Below are positions 9,557 through 20,517 of a stretch of DNA of 64,000 nucleotides, one piece after another. This DNA is from Thamnidium elegans. Taxonomy: Eukaryota > Mucoromycota > Mucoromycetes > Mucorales > Mucoraceae. The stretch lies in contig JAIXMG010000029.1 of assembly GCA_025201345.1 (NCBI GenBank), forward strand, positions 404,678-468,677, given 5' to 3'. The notes under the pieces are model-generated. The model ran no database searches. It was not told the origin of the DNA and was given only the letters and a program-made list of their open reading frames with translations. The translations under genes and the position numbers were made by a program. Position 1 is the first letter of the stretch, and each line of letters starts with the position of its first letter.

Positions 9557-11695
9557 TTAATGAAGTTTTTCTAAAGCTTCGGCTTCAGCTTCGGCTACAA
9601 TAATAGGTACATTCTTTTCACACAAACCATAGCCAAGAGCATCTTGATCTGCAACTCTCTTGAGTCTGAATTCTTCATCAAGTACATCATAATGTCTAAA
9701 CATCCAGTAATAAAGGATACCGAATAAGAAGGCACCGACCGCTACACCTGTATAAAGCCATACCATATTAGGATCTTTAGCTGAGGGGGAAATAGCAAGT
9801 GAAATTAAGGCGGCAACACAGTTAGGCCATAAAGAAACAGCAGAGACCAATGATTTCATTGATTTGGGAGCGTGAGTATAGGCATATTCCATAGATGTAA
9901 TAGACGCAAAAATTTCGGAAAAGGCAATTAAAAAGTAACAAGGGATTTGTAAGAATACAGAGAGCGTAGATTTCTTACCGCCGGAAGAAATAAACAAATC
10001 ATCGTTGTAAATGTAATGTTGAACAACAGCCGCATACACCATGGAAAGACTACCGAGAAAGAACCCAAGTGTGATACGTCTCTGAGATGCAAAATTAATG
10101 TTCCATTTACGTAACAAAGGATAAAAGAAACCATCTGTAATAGGAATAAAGATAATAAGTGCAATGGGATCAAAGTTGTTCATAATATCATTGGGAAGAC
10201 CAGCAGGACGATCCATGACACCAGCTTGAGATAAAAGGTTATTGGAAAGTTGATTATAACAAACCCAATAGATGGAAAGAGGAATGAAAATTTTACAGGC
10301 CATAGCAGCTTGCTTTAATTCATCAACAAAGGTATCGTTCCATTTAGCGGAGGCATGTTCTTCAGGAGTCCAAGGACTGACAGCAGGCAAACCAGTATTT
10401 CTCTTGGCAAAATCCAATACGTTTTTACTGCTTTTACGGGCTTCCTTATTCTCGGGTAATTTCGCTTGCTTATTAGCGAAGCGGACCATGTTCCAAGCTT
10501 TTACGATAACTGAATCTGTAGCACCAGGCTTGTAGTATGTCTTTGAACCTGCAATGAATACCATAATAGCTACAAGGAATACACATGTTGGTAACAAGAA
10601 AGCTGCCCAAAATCCAACATTTAATTCTAAAAGAGGACAGATAACACCACCTAAAAGGGATCCGACATTAATAGCCCAGTAAAACCTAGTATTAGATTAT
10701 CAAAATGAAACGGAGTTCTTGTTAGTTGGAGAGAGAAAGAGATTACACAAAAAGCAAAAAAAAAAAAAAATGGGAAAAACTTTTTACCAGTTATACAAAT
10801 GTTGAATACTGAGATCATAATCAACCATTACAATTTCTCCTGATTTAAGTTCTTTAATGTAATTATCTGTTCTTCTGTATTGATCTGCGCAGAGGGGAGC
10901 GACAATGCCCTTAATACCACCAGTACCGACTAATTAAATAAGTATTAAATTACGGACAAAAAAAAAAAGTGCTTTTTTTTTTTTTTTTTATATATATAAA
11001 CTCACAGCCAATAACAATAAGTGCTACAATATAACCGGGAAAACCTGCTCCGCTTGCGAGAGCAGTAGGAACAGAAGTAGTAGTAAGGATTAACCAACCG
11101 AGCATATAGACAATTGAAAAGATAATAATGGTCCAGTAACGACCGATATATTGATCCGCAACTAAAGCACCAATAATAGGAGTAAAGTAACAAAAGAAAG
11201 TAAAGAAATTTTGTAAAGCGGTAGCGACCGATTGACCTCTATTTAATTCACCAGCGGGGTCATCCAAGGGACCATTCTAAGTAGAAAAAAAAAATAAGTC
11301 ATGTGCTCACACATAAAAAAAAAAAAAAGTGGTAGTACCTGAACATAATTTTGAAATGGAACTGAACCACCATAGTATGCAAATCTAAATAGGCGTGGTA
11401 AAATTCATTGTTAGTATCGTGGGAAACATAATCTTCCATATATAGGTCTATTGTATATATTTGTATCATTTTACCGCTCACTATTGATAGAAGTAAGTAA
11501 GAATTACAAGTTGTAAATATATATTATTTACCAAAATTCATTGACCAAGATAAACCAAGCAGCAGTAGGAATTCCTTCTGCTACGCGACGATAAGAACTA
11601 GTATCTTGACGAACTTTATCATTTTCATATTCAACTTCTGTTGTAACCTCAAAGGCTCCGCCATCCAATTTCTTTTCGTCTTCAAATTTTGACAT
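9557..11695 (-). CDS. PTR2-type proton-coupled peptide transporter, 7 exons, 585 aa
   Basis: Plasma-membrane di/tripeptide:H+ symporter of the POT family (major facilitator superfamily). Exons are 11532-11695, 11475-11480, 11339-11384, 11006-11276, 10788-10929, 10685-... joined to 9557. The second exon is only 6 nt (TGAGCG) and rebuilds NEFCERFAYYGG, the conserved ExxER region of helix 1 that binds protons. Other family signatures are [17 protein letters not shown] (the PTR2 signature) and about twelve hydrophobic helices. The hydrophilic N-terminus is acidic. It converges with TRAX, 52 bp between stops. The last exon spans 9557-10685. Length matches fungal PTR2 proteins. Nitrate-transporter-like specificity cannot be excluded from sequence alone. 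Confidence 0.93.
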
Positions 11696-11813
11696 TTTTA
11701 AAAAAAGAAAAAAAAAAAAAAAAAGAAAGAGAAAGAGTAAAGAAAAAAAAAAAAGGATCCGAAGATATTTATAATTTATTATTATTACTCAAATCGGGAT
11801 ATAGACTATACAA

Positions 11814-12764
11814 TCAAGAAGCCAACATGGCCTGTCTTTCTGTACTGGGTTTAACGGCTATTTAAATGATTAGATAAAAGATACTTCCTTTTATGGTCTA
11901 TTTTACCTTCTTTCCCGCCACTTGGTAAATGAGTTGGAACCTCTGGTATTTTATCCGAGATATCGATTGGTAATTGATTATTGGGTACATCAGGTAGTTT
12001 TGCACTCAGCTATATATATATATAAAAAAAAAAAAAGAAGCTTTTAACTGCTTTTGTGCTATATTACCAAATCGAGTTCCGCACTTTACCTCTTGTTCTC
12101 TTAATTCATCCAGCTCCTTCATTATTTCCTCTTCATCTTCCGTACTCATTAATCCACTCAACATGTCATCAATTTCCTATTTAATTTGATAAGTCTCATA
12201 ATCATCCTCTAATATGTATATATATATATATATATTTACATTTTGATAAGCGATAGCATCAGCCGTATCATCCATTAATCTTTCAACTGCTTCAACTGAT
12301 GTCTCCTTATGAATTTCATTCAATACACTATTACCTTGTTTCAATCCTTCCAATACTTGCTTTTCAACCAGAGCATATTCAATCGAATGAGTCTATGAGT
12401 ATATATATATTAGTATCCTCCCCCTCTTCTCTTTTTTTTTTTTTTTTTTTTTACAAGTTCTTCCAAGTTCATCAACTGTTGATCTGTTTTTTCCAATAAT
12501 TGTACTTGATACTTTTTTTTCTTTAAGGCTAACAAAGCCTTTTTCTTATTTCCTTGCGTTAAAGCAAGTTTAGCTGCCTCTACTTCTTTCTCAATGACTA
12601 CATTAAGCTAAAAGTTTTCTTGTTTTAGTATAGTGTTTTTCTTTCCTTTTTTTTTTATTATTTACATTTTTTTGGTATCGCTTTAGTTTATCTCTTTGTA
12701 CTTTGAGGTCTAATATAGCCTTATCTTGTGAGGTAATCTTGTTTTTTGACGCTCCCACTCCCAT
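11814..12764 (-). CDS. VPS20: ESCRT-III subunit VPS20/CHMP6, 6 exons, 212 aa
   Basis: Snf7-family protein that links ESCRT-II to ESCRT-III polymerisation at endosomes. Exons are 12666-12764, 12455-12607, 12240-12392, 12090-12176, 11907-12009 and 11814-11857. The protein starts MGVGASKNKITSQDKAIL; glycine 2 is a likely N-myristoylation site, typical of CHMP6. The basic amphipathic first half (KLKRYQKN, GNKKKALLALKKKKYQ) and acidic second half (STEDEEEIMKELDEL) fit the Snf7 autoinhibited layout. The segment KLPDVPNNQLPIDISDKIPE resembles the MIM2-like region of CHMP6, and the tail AVKPSTERQAMLAS matches the CHMP6 end. Length fits. The distinction from CHMP4 rests on the N-terminus and C-terminus. 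Confidence 0.92.
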
Positions 12765-13095
12765 CTTTTTTTTTTTTTTAAAAAAAGAAATAAAAAGTGT
12801 ATAAATAACAAAATGAAATCGTGTGAGTTTATTACAGTCACAGCTTGGTTTTTAAAAAAAGATTAGGTCTATAAGTAATATACTTGATATCACCAGATAA
12901 TCTTGAAATGAACCGCACTTGATCGTAACCTGTATATATTATGGAGCGTTAGATACACAATTGATCTTTCACAGAGCAATTAAAAAAAGTGTAATCTACT
13001 TTTTTTTTTTTTTTTTTTTTTTTTTTACAGAGCGATAGTTTATTTGTGTATAAAAATTTAAAAAAAGATTTTTTTGTGCATAAAAAAAAAAAAAA
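12765..13095. other. Intergenic region upstream of VPS20
   Basis: About 330 bp with T runs near 13000-13026 and an A run near 13082-13095. It holds the VPS20 promoter and the 3' flank of COPE, both minus-strand genes. No other feature seen. Confidence 0.5.
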
Positions 13096-14270
13096 TTAAG
13101 CGGAATCAACCAAAGCAAAGCGAGAAGCGCTACGATCGAATAAACTTGACTTCAAGTCAAGATCTTGTAAATAAGGGTGTTGTGGTTCGATTTCTCTCAA
13201 TTGACTAATTTGTTTTTTATATGTAAGTTACACGGATACATACACTTCTTTTTTATATTTACCTGACATAACGGTTAATAATCTCTTGAGACTTTGCTGT
13301 TAAAGTAGCACATGTAATCATATTGATCAATGTATCTGCGTTATCATTATCCTACAAAAAAAAAAAAAAAAAAAAAAATCAACACATGTTTCCACTCATC
13401 TTTTTTGCATTATTTTACCTTGGTTTGAGCTTCCAATAATAAGCTTTCAGCTTCAGGATATCTACCTAATGTAAGGTTAGCAGCAGCTTGACCGTTTAAA
13501 ACCTTGACCGTTTGAGCTGTATTGGATTGAGCAAACTCTTCAAAAATATAAAAAGCTTCTTGATACTTTTCACCGCCCTGTTGTTATATACATATATGTT
13601 AATAAAAAAAAAGGGGGGGGGGAGTTGAAGTATGAATAAAAACTTACAACGCGAAGATCAACCCAAGCTTCCATCATTTGTAATAACAAAGCATCTTCAG
13701 CCCAAGTCTTGACTGTAGCTACTTCATTTCTAGCTAAATCTAAACGGTCCATCTGAAGGTAAATTTGAACAGCTAAAGCAGAACTAATGTACATATATAT
13801 TTTAGCACGACTTTTCCTTTTTTTTTCATTATTATTTTTTTTTTTTTTTACCATTCCAATTTCTTTTGACGAGAATGAAGCATTCTTAAAGCATCTTCCA
13901 GATGACCTGCTTGAACCATGATGGTCGCAAGAACGACTTGAACAACAGCGTTAATACGGTTAGCGCCTTCCTCAAGTAACTCATTAGCCTTCGCAACATA
14001 TTCTTCTGCGTTATTTTGTTTATCTGCTAAATACGAAGCTAATAATTGAATGGCTCTTAAAGAAGCCTCTGGGTTTTCGGCACCAATATCGTTAATGACC
14101 AAATTGTATTTGCCTTGCGCAACATAAGAACGGTAAAGGTAGGTTTGTGCTTCCAACTTTGCTTCGGCGGAAAATAAGCCTGTGCTGGAACTTACTTCGT
14201 TGATAACCGTTTGGTAGTTTCCAACCGTGAAGAGGTTACGGAGACCGAATAAAATTGACTCTTCGTCCAT
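13096..14270 (-). CDS. Coatomer subunit epsilon (epsilon-COP), 5 exons, 303 aa
   Basis: Component of the COPI coat for Golgi-to-ER retrograde transport; it stabilises alpha-COP. Exons are 13852-14270, 13648-13783, 13419-13577, 13263-13351 and 13096-13204; phases join. The protein is a TPR-like solenoid: LFGLRNLFTVGNYQTVINEV at the start, LECSALAVQIYLQMDRLDLA in the middle, and AANLTLGRYPEAESLLLEA near the C-terminus. The end (NRYVSQLREIEPQHPYLQDL) matches the family. Length is typical (about 300 aa). Its start faces the small secreted-protein gene across about 640 bp. Another COPI-linked gene, the SCY1-like pseudokinase, is also in this window but 25 kb away. Confidence 0.95.
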
Positions 14271-14293
14271 GATGCTTTACTAGATGAAAAAGA

Positions 14294-14333
<40 letters not shown>

Positions 14334-14911
14334 CGTGTCGTTCATTTAACTCAGGGTCAACCAGAAAATTAAGAAATGTGACTGGAAAGGTCTTTTTTTT
14401 TTTTTTTGCTAGGTATTATTTTGCATACATTGATTTGTTAAAGCTTCTGTAAGTATTACTGCAGAGTCACATTTCAGTACCTTTACGCTTGATACCAAAA
14501 TAGCAGGCAACTCCCCCCAAAAAGAAAATACAAATTGTCAAAAAATGGTATTTTACACGGGACAGGGCGTATAACCCTAAAAATAATTATTTGCATTTGG
14601 TAAACTTTTATGTACACACGAAAAAAGGTTAAATGTCTTATAATACAAAATTACCATTGGTAATACTATTACACTATGGTGTTAGTACAGTGTACCAAAG
14701 CCAAAAGTATATGCAGTCTTAAAATAGATACAAAAAAAAAAAAAAAAAAAAAAAAAAGAGCATTTTGTTCTTACAACAAAAAGGATGAAAGTACCAACTA
14801 TGTTAGTGATCTTGTAACCAAAAATAATCACTCTTAAAACTATATAAAAAGAGGAACACAATTTTTTATTTTTTTATTTTTTTACATCTCTTCTCTTTAT
14901 TAAACTACAAA
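14271..14911. other. Divergent promoter region COPE / small secreted protein
   Basis: About 640 bp with very long A runs near 14300-14332 and 14731-14757, and a T run at 14393-14407. A TATA box for the plus-strand gene is listed separately. No gene seen inside. Confidence 0.5.
14841..14850 (+). promoter_or_regulatory. TATA box of small secreted-protein gene
   Basis: TATATAAAAA lies 62-71 bp upstream of the ATG at 14912, a typical position for a fungal TATA-driven gene. Confidence 0.6.
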
Positions 14912-15253
14912 ATGAAACTTCTTTACCTTATCTTGTCTCTTTGTCTCTTTGCTTTTGCTACTACTCAAGCTCAAGAAGAAGTTGACCCTGATGATTTCAC
15001 TATCCAATTCTACAAGTACCCTAATTACGATACGGAAGCAGGTATTATTGGCGGCTCCGTGTCTGTAGGAGGCGGTGGTGGTGCAAAGAGCGGTAACATG
15101 TCTGTTGGTTCCTTTACTGCCACCAGCTTTTTGCAAGTGACTTTATTCACCAAAAAGTATTATAAAGGTAAATCACACGTCTATATTGGCTCTCAGGAAG
15201 AGATCAAGCCTGCTTTGCATGTTGGTAGTGTTAAATGGAAACGTTTACCTTAG
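14912..15253 (+). CDS. Small secreted protein, beta/gamma-crystallin-like, 113 aa
   Basis: Intronless. Residues 1-20 are a classical signal peptide (MKLLYLILSLCLFAFATTQA with cleavage expected near AQA/QE). The mature part is about 93 residues: FTIQFYKYPNYDTEAGIIGG, a Gly-rich loop, then LFTKKYYKGKSHVYIGSQEE. The spacing of aromatic residues and the YYKGKSH stretch resemble the Greek-key beta/gamma-crystallin fold, but this is my reading and not proven. No cysteine is present in the mature protein, unlike most fungal effectors. A clear TATA box and an early stop followed by T and A runs suggest a short, well-expressed gene. Function unknown. Confidence 0.75.
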   Translation: MKLLYLILSLCLFAFATTQAQEEVDPDDFTIQFYKYPNYDTEAGIIGGSVSVGGGGGAKSGNMSVGSFTATSFLQVTLFTKKYYKGKSHVYIGSQEEIKPALHVGSVKWKRLP

Positions 15254-15769
15254 TTTTTTTTTTTTTTTTTTACTTAATAAAAAAAAAAAAAAGAGCCACC
15301 TTTTTGTTATGCGTTAAAAATAGACATATCTATAAACTACTGCGCCCACTTTTCCTATTTGTGAAACTCTTGCATTAACAATACTAAATCATATTGTACA
15401 ATCTCTTTATTTTAAAACATTCAATTTAACATTAATAAAAAGGGGAGCACGTAGTATCGCATGTAGATGAGTTATTAAGAATAAAGTGAATTATAAACTG
15501 TCAATTGTAGAGTATCGATATAAAAACTCTAATACCACTTCAACAAAATATAAGCAAGTGTATACTAAACGGTTATTAATAGATATAGTTAGGCATATAA
15601 ATACAGTAATTTTTTTTTTTTTTTGCAAGTACAAAAAGGGCTGATTGTAACCCTACAAGCAGCTTTTTATCACTGGATATACAATTATCCTAGGAGGGAA
15701 AAAATACGTCTTAAAAAAAAACAACAACCCCAAATGTTTCGGTCTTTTCTTTTACTACTAAAAAAAAAA
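15254..15769. other. Intergenic region upstream of TDG
   Basis: About 515 bp, AT-rich, with homopolymer runs. An in-frame upstream ATG at 15734 could extend the TDG protein by 12 residues. No other gene seen. Confidence 0.45.
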
Positions 15770-16488
15770 ATGGCTCCTAATAAAAAACGTAGAGCGACAC
15801 TTACATCATCGCCTTACTTTAAAAAAGAAGAAGATACAAAAATAAAACTGGAAGAAAACTTGTCTTTAGATCAAGAAGATAAAGGCGTACAGGATCTACT
15901 TGATTATGATTTAAAAGTGTTATTTGTCGGTATAAATCCTGGCTTAACCAGTGCGGCCAGAGGACATCATTATGCAGGACCTACAAACCACTTCTGGCCG
16001 TGTTTATCTGAGAGTGGACTGGTAGACCGTAAATTAATCTACAGCGATGATGTGAGCTTACCCTCGTTGTATCGACTAGGGTTCACCAACTTGACTGCAA
16101 GAACCACGCGCAAAGCTTCGGACTTGAGTCTGGGGGAACAGCAAGACGGTATACCCGTACTAAACACTAAAATAGAAACACTACGTCCTCGAGTCGCATG
16201 TTTCGTTGGTAAAGGTATATACGAAATTTACTCCAAGAAAAAGTGCAAGGTGATGGGTTTGCAAGACCAAGTTATTCCATGGTTATCTGGTGAGGGCGAA
16301 ACTGTCATCTTTGTAATGCCAAGTACTAGCGGTATCGTATCTGCATATCTAAGGCCTGCTAAAATAAAGTGTGTAAAATATATATCAATAATAACTTGCA
16401 AGTTAACAATATCTTTTTTTATAGGTTCTTTCAAGAGTTAAACAAGGTTGCAAAGGAACAAGACTTGAAGTACCCTTTAACACAATAA
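15770..16488 (+). CDS. TDG/MUG-type mismatch DNA glycosylase, 2 exons, 220 aa
   Basis: Nuclear base-excision repair enzyme that removes thymine or uracil from G:T and G:U mispairs; animal TDG also removes oxidised 5-methylcytosine. Exons are 15770-16368 and 16425-16488. Motif I is VGINPGLTSAARGHHYAGP with the catalytic Asn56 position, followed by NHFWPCLSESGL as in TDG. Other matches are GFTNLTARTT, FVGKGIYEIYSKK and motif II VMPSTSGIVSAY, where TDG has MPSSSAR and bacterial MUG NPSGLSR. The basic N-terminus (PNKKRR) may be a nuclear signal. The intron uses GTGTGT as donor, chosen because only that phase gives PAKIKFFQELNK. An alternative start at 15734 adds MFRSFLLLLKKK. Confidence 0.92.
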
Positions 16489-16621
16489 TTAAAAAAAAAA
16501 AAGCATAGTTTTAAAAAAAGTCACTTTCCAAGCCTCAAAAAATTCCCCACCTCCCCCCATTAAGCTTCTTTTTTTTTTTTATTATTTGATACATATTCTT
16601 TTGAGAAAGTAAACTTGCCTA

Positions 16622-18529
16622 ATGTCATCCGAGTCTCGTTTATGTAAAGAAATATTATTAGAAGAATTTGGCCCTTTTGTCTCGGTAAAAAAAATAATTT
16701 TTTTGTTTATACCTATCAATATAATAACACTTTTTTTTAAAAAAAAAAAAAAAATAGCAAGTGGCACGTCAAATGCTTTTAAAAGGTCGTTTGTCATTAC
16801 AAGATCTCGTACGATTCACTAGTTTATCCGCAAAACAAGTACGTGAGTGTTTAGTCGTGCTTATTCAACACGGTATCACCTTCTTTTGCGAGTCTCCTGA
16901 AGGGAAAAATGAACCCACTTATTATACCACCGACGCAGAGAGAATTATGATGCGTTTACGTATGGGAGCTATTTTAAGAGACGTTACTGATAGGTTTGGA
17001 ACTGAGGTAAAAAAAAAAAAAAAAAGGCCTACTGTATAATAATATATGCTGATTTTTTTTTTTTAGGCACAACTTATTTGTAAACTTTTATTTGCAAACG
17101 GAAGAATGACTATTAAAGGTGTCGAGAAATGGGTTCTTCAAAACGAAACGAAAGCTAGTAAGAATACTTTATTTGATCTGTGAAGAAAAAGATCATTGAC
17201 ATTGACGTCCTTTTTTTTTTTTTTTTACATTAGATTTAGAAAAAGTTATTCAAACATTCAGTCAATTAGTTGCGAATAAATATATCAAGGCAGTCATGCC
17301 CGAGCACAGTCGTTCTACTGTCGATCGTTTCTTGGCAGCAACCGAAAAGGAATCTGAAAAGTACACCATCATGACATCAAAGGAAATTCAAACGATTCGA
17401 AATACCGCCAAAGCACAAATTGAAGCCGAATACACTTCTTCTGACACAATTGGTATGAAGCGTAAAGCTTTAGATCCACTCGACTATCAACGTAAACGTG
17501 CTGCCATTGATGAGTTTGGCGAATATGAAGAGGAAGAGGAACTCATTGAAATCGATGAAAAGATCTTTTTCTCGGTCAATTATGATAAATTCAACATGGT
17601 CTTTAGAAACGATGCCATTGTTGATTTTGCTACAGAACGTGTCAATCGTACTGCTGGAGAAATCGTTAAAGCATTTTTAGAGCATGGAAAAGATAAGATG
17701 AAGACATTAAAAGAAGATGATTCACGTAAGTTTATATGCATACACGAAAAAAAAAATGTATTTTTTTATTTATATATGAAAAACTATTTTAGCATCTGCT
17801 ACACCAATTCATATCGCAAATCTTGTTTCTAAAACTGATATTGTTACAAGAAAAGATATCAACTTACCAAAAGATATTATTGATCCCAACAAGCCCCCTT
17901 CTTTACAAGATACCGTACGAGGTTATATTACTTTACTTAAAACAGATGCCGCTGGATTCGTTAAATCAAAGGATGAAAGAGGAGCAAATCAATATTGTAT
18001 TAATTTTGCCAAATTACGTAATACCATGAAGAGAAGAGTAATGGAAGGGTTAGTTCAAGAACGTTACGGTGTTGCAACGTGCCGTATCCTAAGAATTTTA
18101 ATTGAGCGCGGAAAATTAGACGAATCGCAAGTACAAAAACTAGCCATGTTACCTCCTAAAGATACAAGAGAGAAATTAGCTTTATTAAAGACAAAGGGCT
18201 TTGTTGAGATTCAAGAAATTCCTAGATCGGCTGATCGTGCTCCTGGAAGATGCTTTCATTTATGGTATGTCCCGGTTGAAAAATGCTATGAAGAATTACT
18301 AGTAGACGCTTACCGTACTATTTGTAATCTTCAACAACGTAAACAAAATGAATTGGCAAAGCGTAAGCGTTTGCTTGATATACTCAACAGAAAAGATGTT
18401 ATAGAAAATCCCGATTTGCTTGGTGATGGTGATAAGAAGGAGTTAGCCAATTTGAATAAGTTATTAGAGCGTTTAGAAGTGTCCAAGGCAAGAATGGATT
18501 CAGCTGTCATGATTTTGAGAGACTTTTAA
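16622..18529 (+). CDS. RPC82: RNA polymerase III subunit RPC82/RPC3, 5 exons, 543 aa
   Basis: Subunit of the Pol III initiation subcomplex RPC82-RPC34-RPC31, which recruits the polymerase to TFIIIB and opens promoters. Exons are 16622-16684, 16758-17006, 17067-17157, 17234-17725 and 17793-18529. The N-terminal winged-helix start is RLCKEILLEEFGPFVS joined to QVARQMLLKGRLSLQDLVRF, with QVRECLVVLIQHG as a recognition helix. The central acidic region (FGEYEEEEELIEIDEK) and the C-terminal winged helices (MKRRVMEGLVQERYGVATCR, QKLAMLPPKDTREKLALLKT) fit the family. The end is a coiled coil (LNKLLERLEVSKARMDS). Length fits. Confidence 0.94.
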
Positions 18530-18720
18530 ATTCATCCTTTTTGTACGGGGATTTTCGGTCTTCCCGTATCCCCCCCTCCCCTTTCCTCCAACCAACCAAA
18601 AAAAAATAATAATTTAACCCCGTATATATATATTTCTTTTTTTTTTTTACTTATAAAAAGGATCTGATAAAAAAAAAATTCATCTCTTTCGTTCCTACTC
18701 GAAAAAAAAAAAAAAAAAAA
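18530..18720. promoter_or_regulatory. Short intergenic region with TATA-like element
   Basis: 190 bp between RPC82 and the 64-aa orphan. TTATAAAAAGG near 18651-18661 sits about 65 bp before the ATG at 18721, which supports a separate promoter. Confidence 0.4.
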
Positions 18721-18915
18721 ATGGTAGCTGTTCATCCTATTAGTGATTCTAATGAAAAGCCTATTGCTATTGTAAGCGAAAAGAAGAAAGGTCCACAATA
18801 TTTCAAAAGTTACTCTCTGCGTGCTCGTGAAAATATCTCTATAAAAAAGAACGCTCTTATTGATATACTTCAAGATTGCTTCAATAGAGAAACTATTTCT
18901 CTTATCTCACTGTAA
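18721..18915 (+). CDS. Orphan small protein, 64 aa
   Basis: Open frame starting MVAVHPISDSNEKPIAIV and ending in a hydrophobic tail (RETISLISL). It is Lys/Ser-rich with KKKGPQYFKSYSLRARENIS in the middle. I do not recognise it. Support comes from the TATA-like element about 65 bp upstream, a purine-rich leader just before the ATG and codon use like the neighbours. It could also be the first exon of a longer gene, but no donor and acceptor pair with coding sequence downstream is evident. Function unknown. Confidence 0.4.
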   Translation: MVAVHPISDSNEKPIAIVSEKKKGPQYFKSYSLRARENISIKKNALIDILQDCFNRETISLISL

Positions 18916-18929
18916 CTAATTTGCATATA

Positions 18930-19847
18930 TATATTTTTTTTATGCTTTTTTTTATAATAATGCTAATATAAATTTTATATAGTACACTTGGTAAACTTCA
19001 TGGAGGTTTCGCCTAAACCCCAACCTCAACCTCCCTCCACTCTGTATATTCAATTCATATTCATCTGCACTACTCTTACTTTTAATAAAATAAAATAATA
19101 CTTACATTTACTATACATTATATGAAGCCTAGTAGTAAACAAATCAATAATATGCATAAGAAAACTCGTTTCCAAGTATGGTATGATGTTACATCTACTT
19201 GTCATTTTCGTAATATTACTAGACTATTTGTGCATGGGAGAGCATATAATTAGTAGGAGAGTAAATGGCCCTTAGCATATATAGTAATACGCATGCTGTG
19301 AAACAGAATATTATCTGATCTCCTTGTTTCGATTTCAAATCTATTAAAAATTGGTACAACATGTGCTTTAATTATACATCCTCCCCGATACCCTTTTTTT
19401 TAGGAACAATAAAAAATCCTTTAAATGGTATTTTAACATTATGTTTTCTTTTCAGGACAATTAAAACTAGATGCAATTTAAATAACATATTATTCCGCTA
19501 TGCACCAATATATATATATATATATATATTGTACTTATCAATTAAGTTATTATATTATATATAATAAAAATCAATTTATAATCATCTTGCAACTTAAATA
19601 TAATAAGCTATAAAACGATTCTGTTCCACGTGAAAAAAAAAAATTATGCAGATAAAAAGCTTAAACTAATAACTAAACAATCAATAACTCGCACCATCTA
19701 TATCGTTAGGAAAATTAGATAGAAGCTTTGATTTAATAACGAGAAATAAGTATTCTAGACTATGTAATACTACTTATATAACAGTAACGCTTAAAACATA
19801 ACAAAAGAAGGATACGACAAAGGCGAGTATATAAAAACTAATTTACG

Positions 19848-19891
<44 letters not shown>

Positions 19892-20056
19892 TTAATCTAT
19901 CGTAACATGTTGAAGAAATATGTCTCCTTTTTGATACATATTGTCCACCCTTGAAAATGATTACAATAATCCATATAGATAAAACCAAATGATATTTGGT
20001 TTTATCTTCAAAATTTTAACTACAAAGAGATTTTCTTGATCCATTCTACCGCATAA
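18930..20056. other. Gene-free AT-rich region
   Basis: No coding sequence seen. It holds a TA dinucleotide run (19508-19530), an A run of about 40 nt at 19849-19889, and a perfect 13-bp inverted repeat with 3-nt spacer at 19978-20006 (GATAAAACCAAAT). It leads into the solo LTR at 20057. Confidence 0.5.
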
Positions 20057-20455
20057 TATTACACAATGTTTTTTATTTATTCCCGTAACACTAAATCAAG
20101 AACGATGCTCTTTGAAGAGGATTCTCGTTGACGAGAATGGTTGTAAACAAATTTTAACTTCCTTTACCTTAAAATAATACTTTTTGTAATAATCTGAAAT
20201 AATATAAATAGCCTTCAAAAAAATACAATATAATACACATTTTGTAAACAACTTTATCTTAACTTATAAAAGATCTTTAAATTAGCTCTTTTATTTTATC
20301 TCTTTATTCTATAGTTTATTTTTTTCCTCCATTGTGCTTTTTATCCAAAACCCTTTATTTACTTAAGTTGTTCTACTTATAAAACAGAACTGGTGCTCAC
20401 TTAAACTTACTATTACCTTTTATTTTATCTCTCTACCACATACCAGATTCTAACA
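20057..20455 (+). repeat. Solo LTR of the tRNA-associated retrotransposon family
   Basis: This stretch aligns over its length with the 5' LTR at 61242-61653. Shared blocks include TATTACACAA versus TGTTACACAA at the 5' end, ATATAAATAGCCTTCAA, TTTTGTAAACAA, TTATAAAAGA, TTGTTCTACTTATAAAACAG, ACTGGTGCTCACTT, TACTATTACCTT and the TAACA 3' end. The first two bases are TA instead of TG and no clean target duplication remains, so the copy is old. No internal region follows. It ends 62 bp from the 3' end of the initiator tRNA gene. Confidence 0.8.
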
Positions 20456-20517
20456 ATAGTGTAACAATCAATAAATGGGCTACATACACTATATACTCCC
20501 AAAAAATTATAAAATAA

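Noticed and set aside
20390..20399. Match ACTGGTGCT between the LTR and the 3' end of initiator tRNA-Met as a primer binding site
   Set aside because: The match is in sense orientation; a primer site must be complementary to the tRNA, so it cannot prime.
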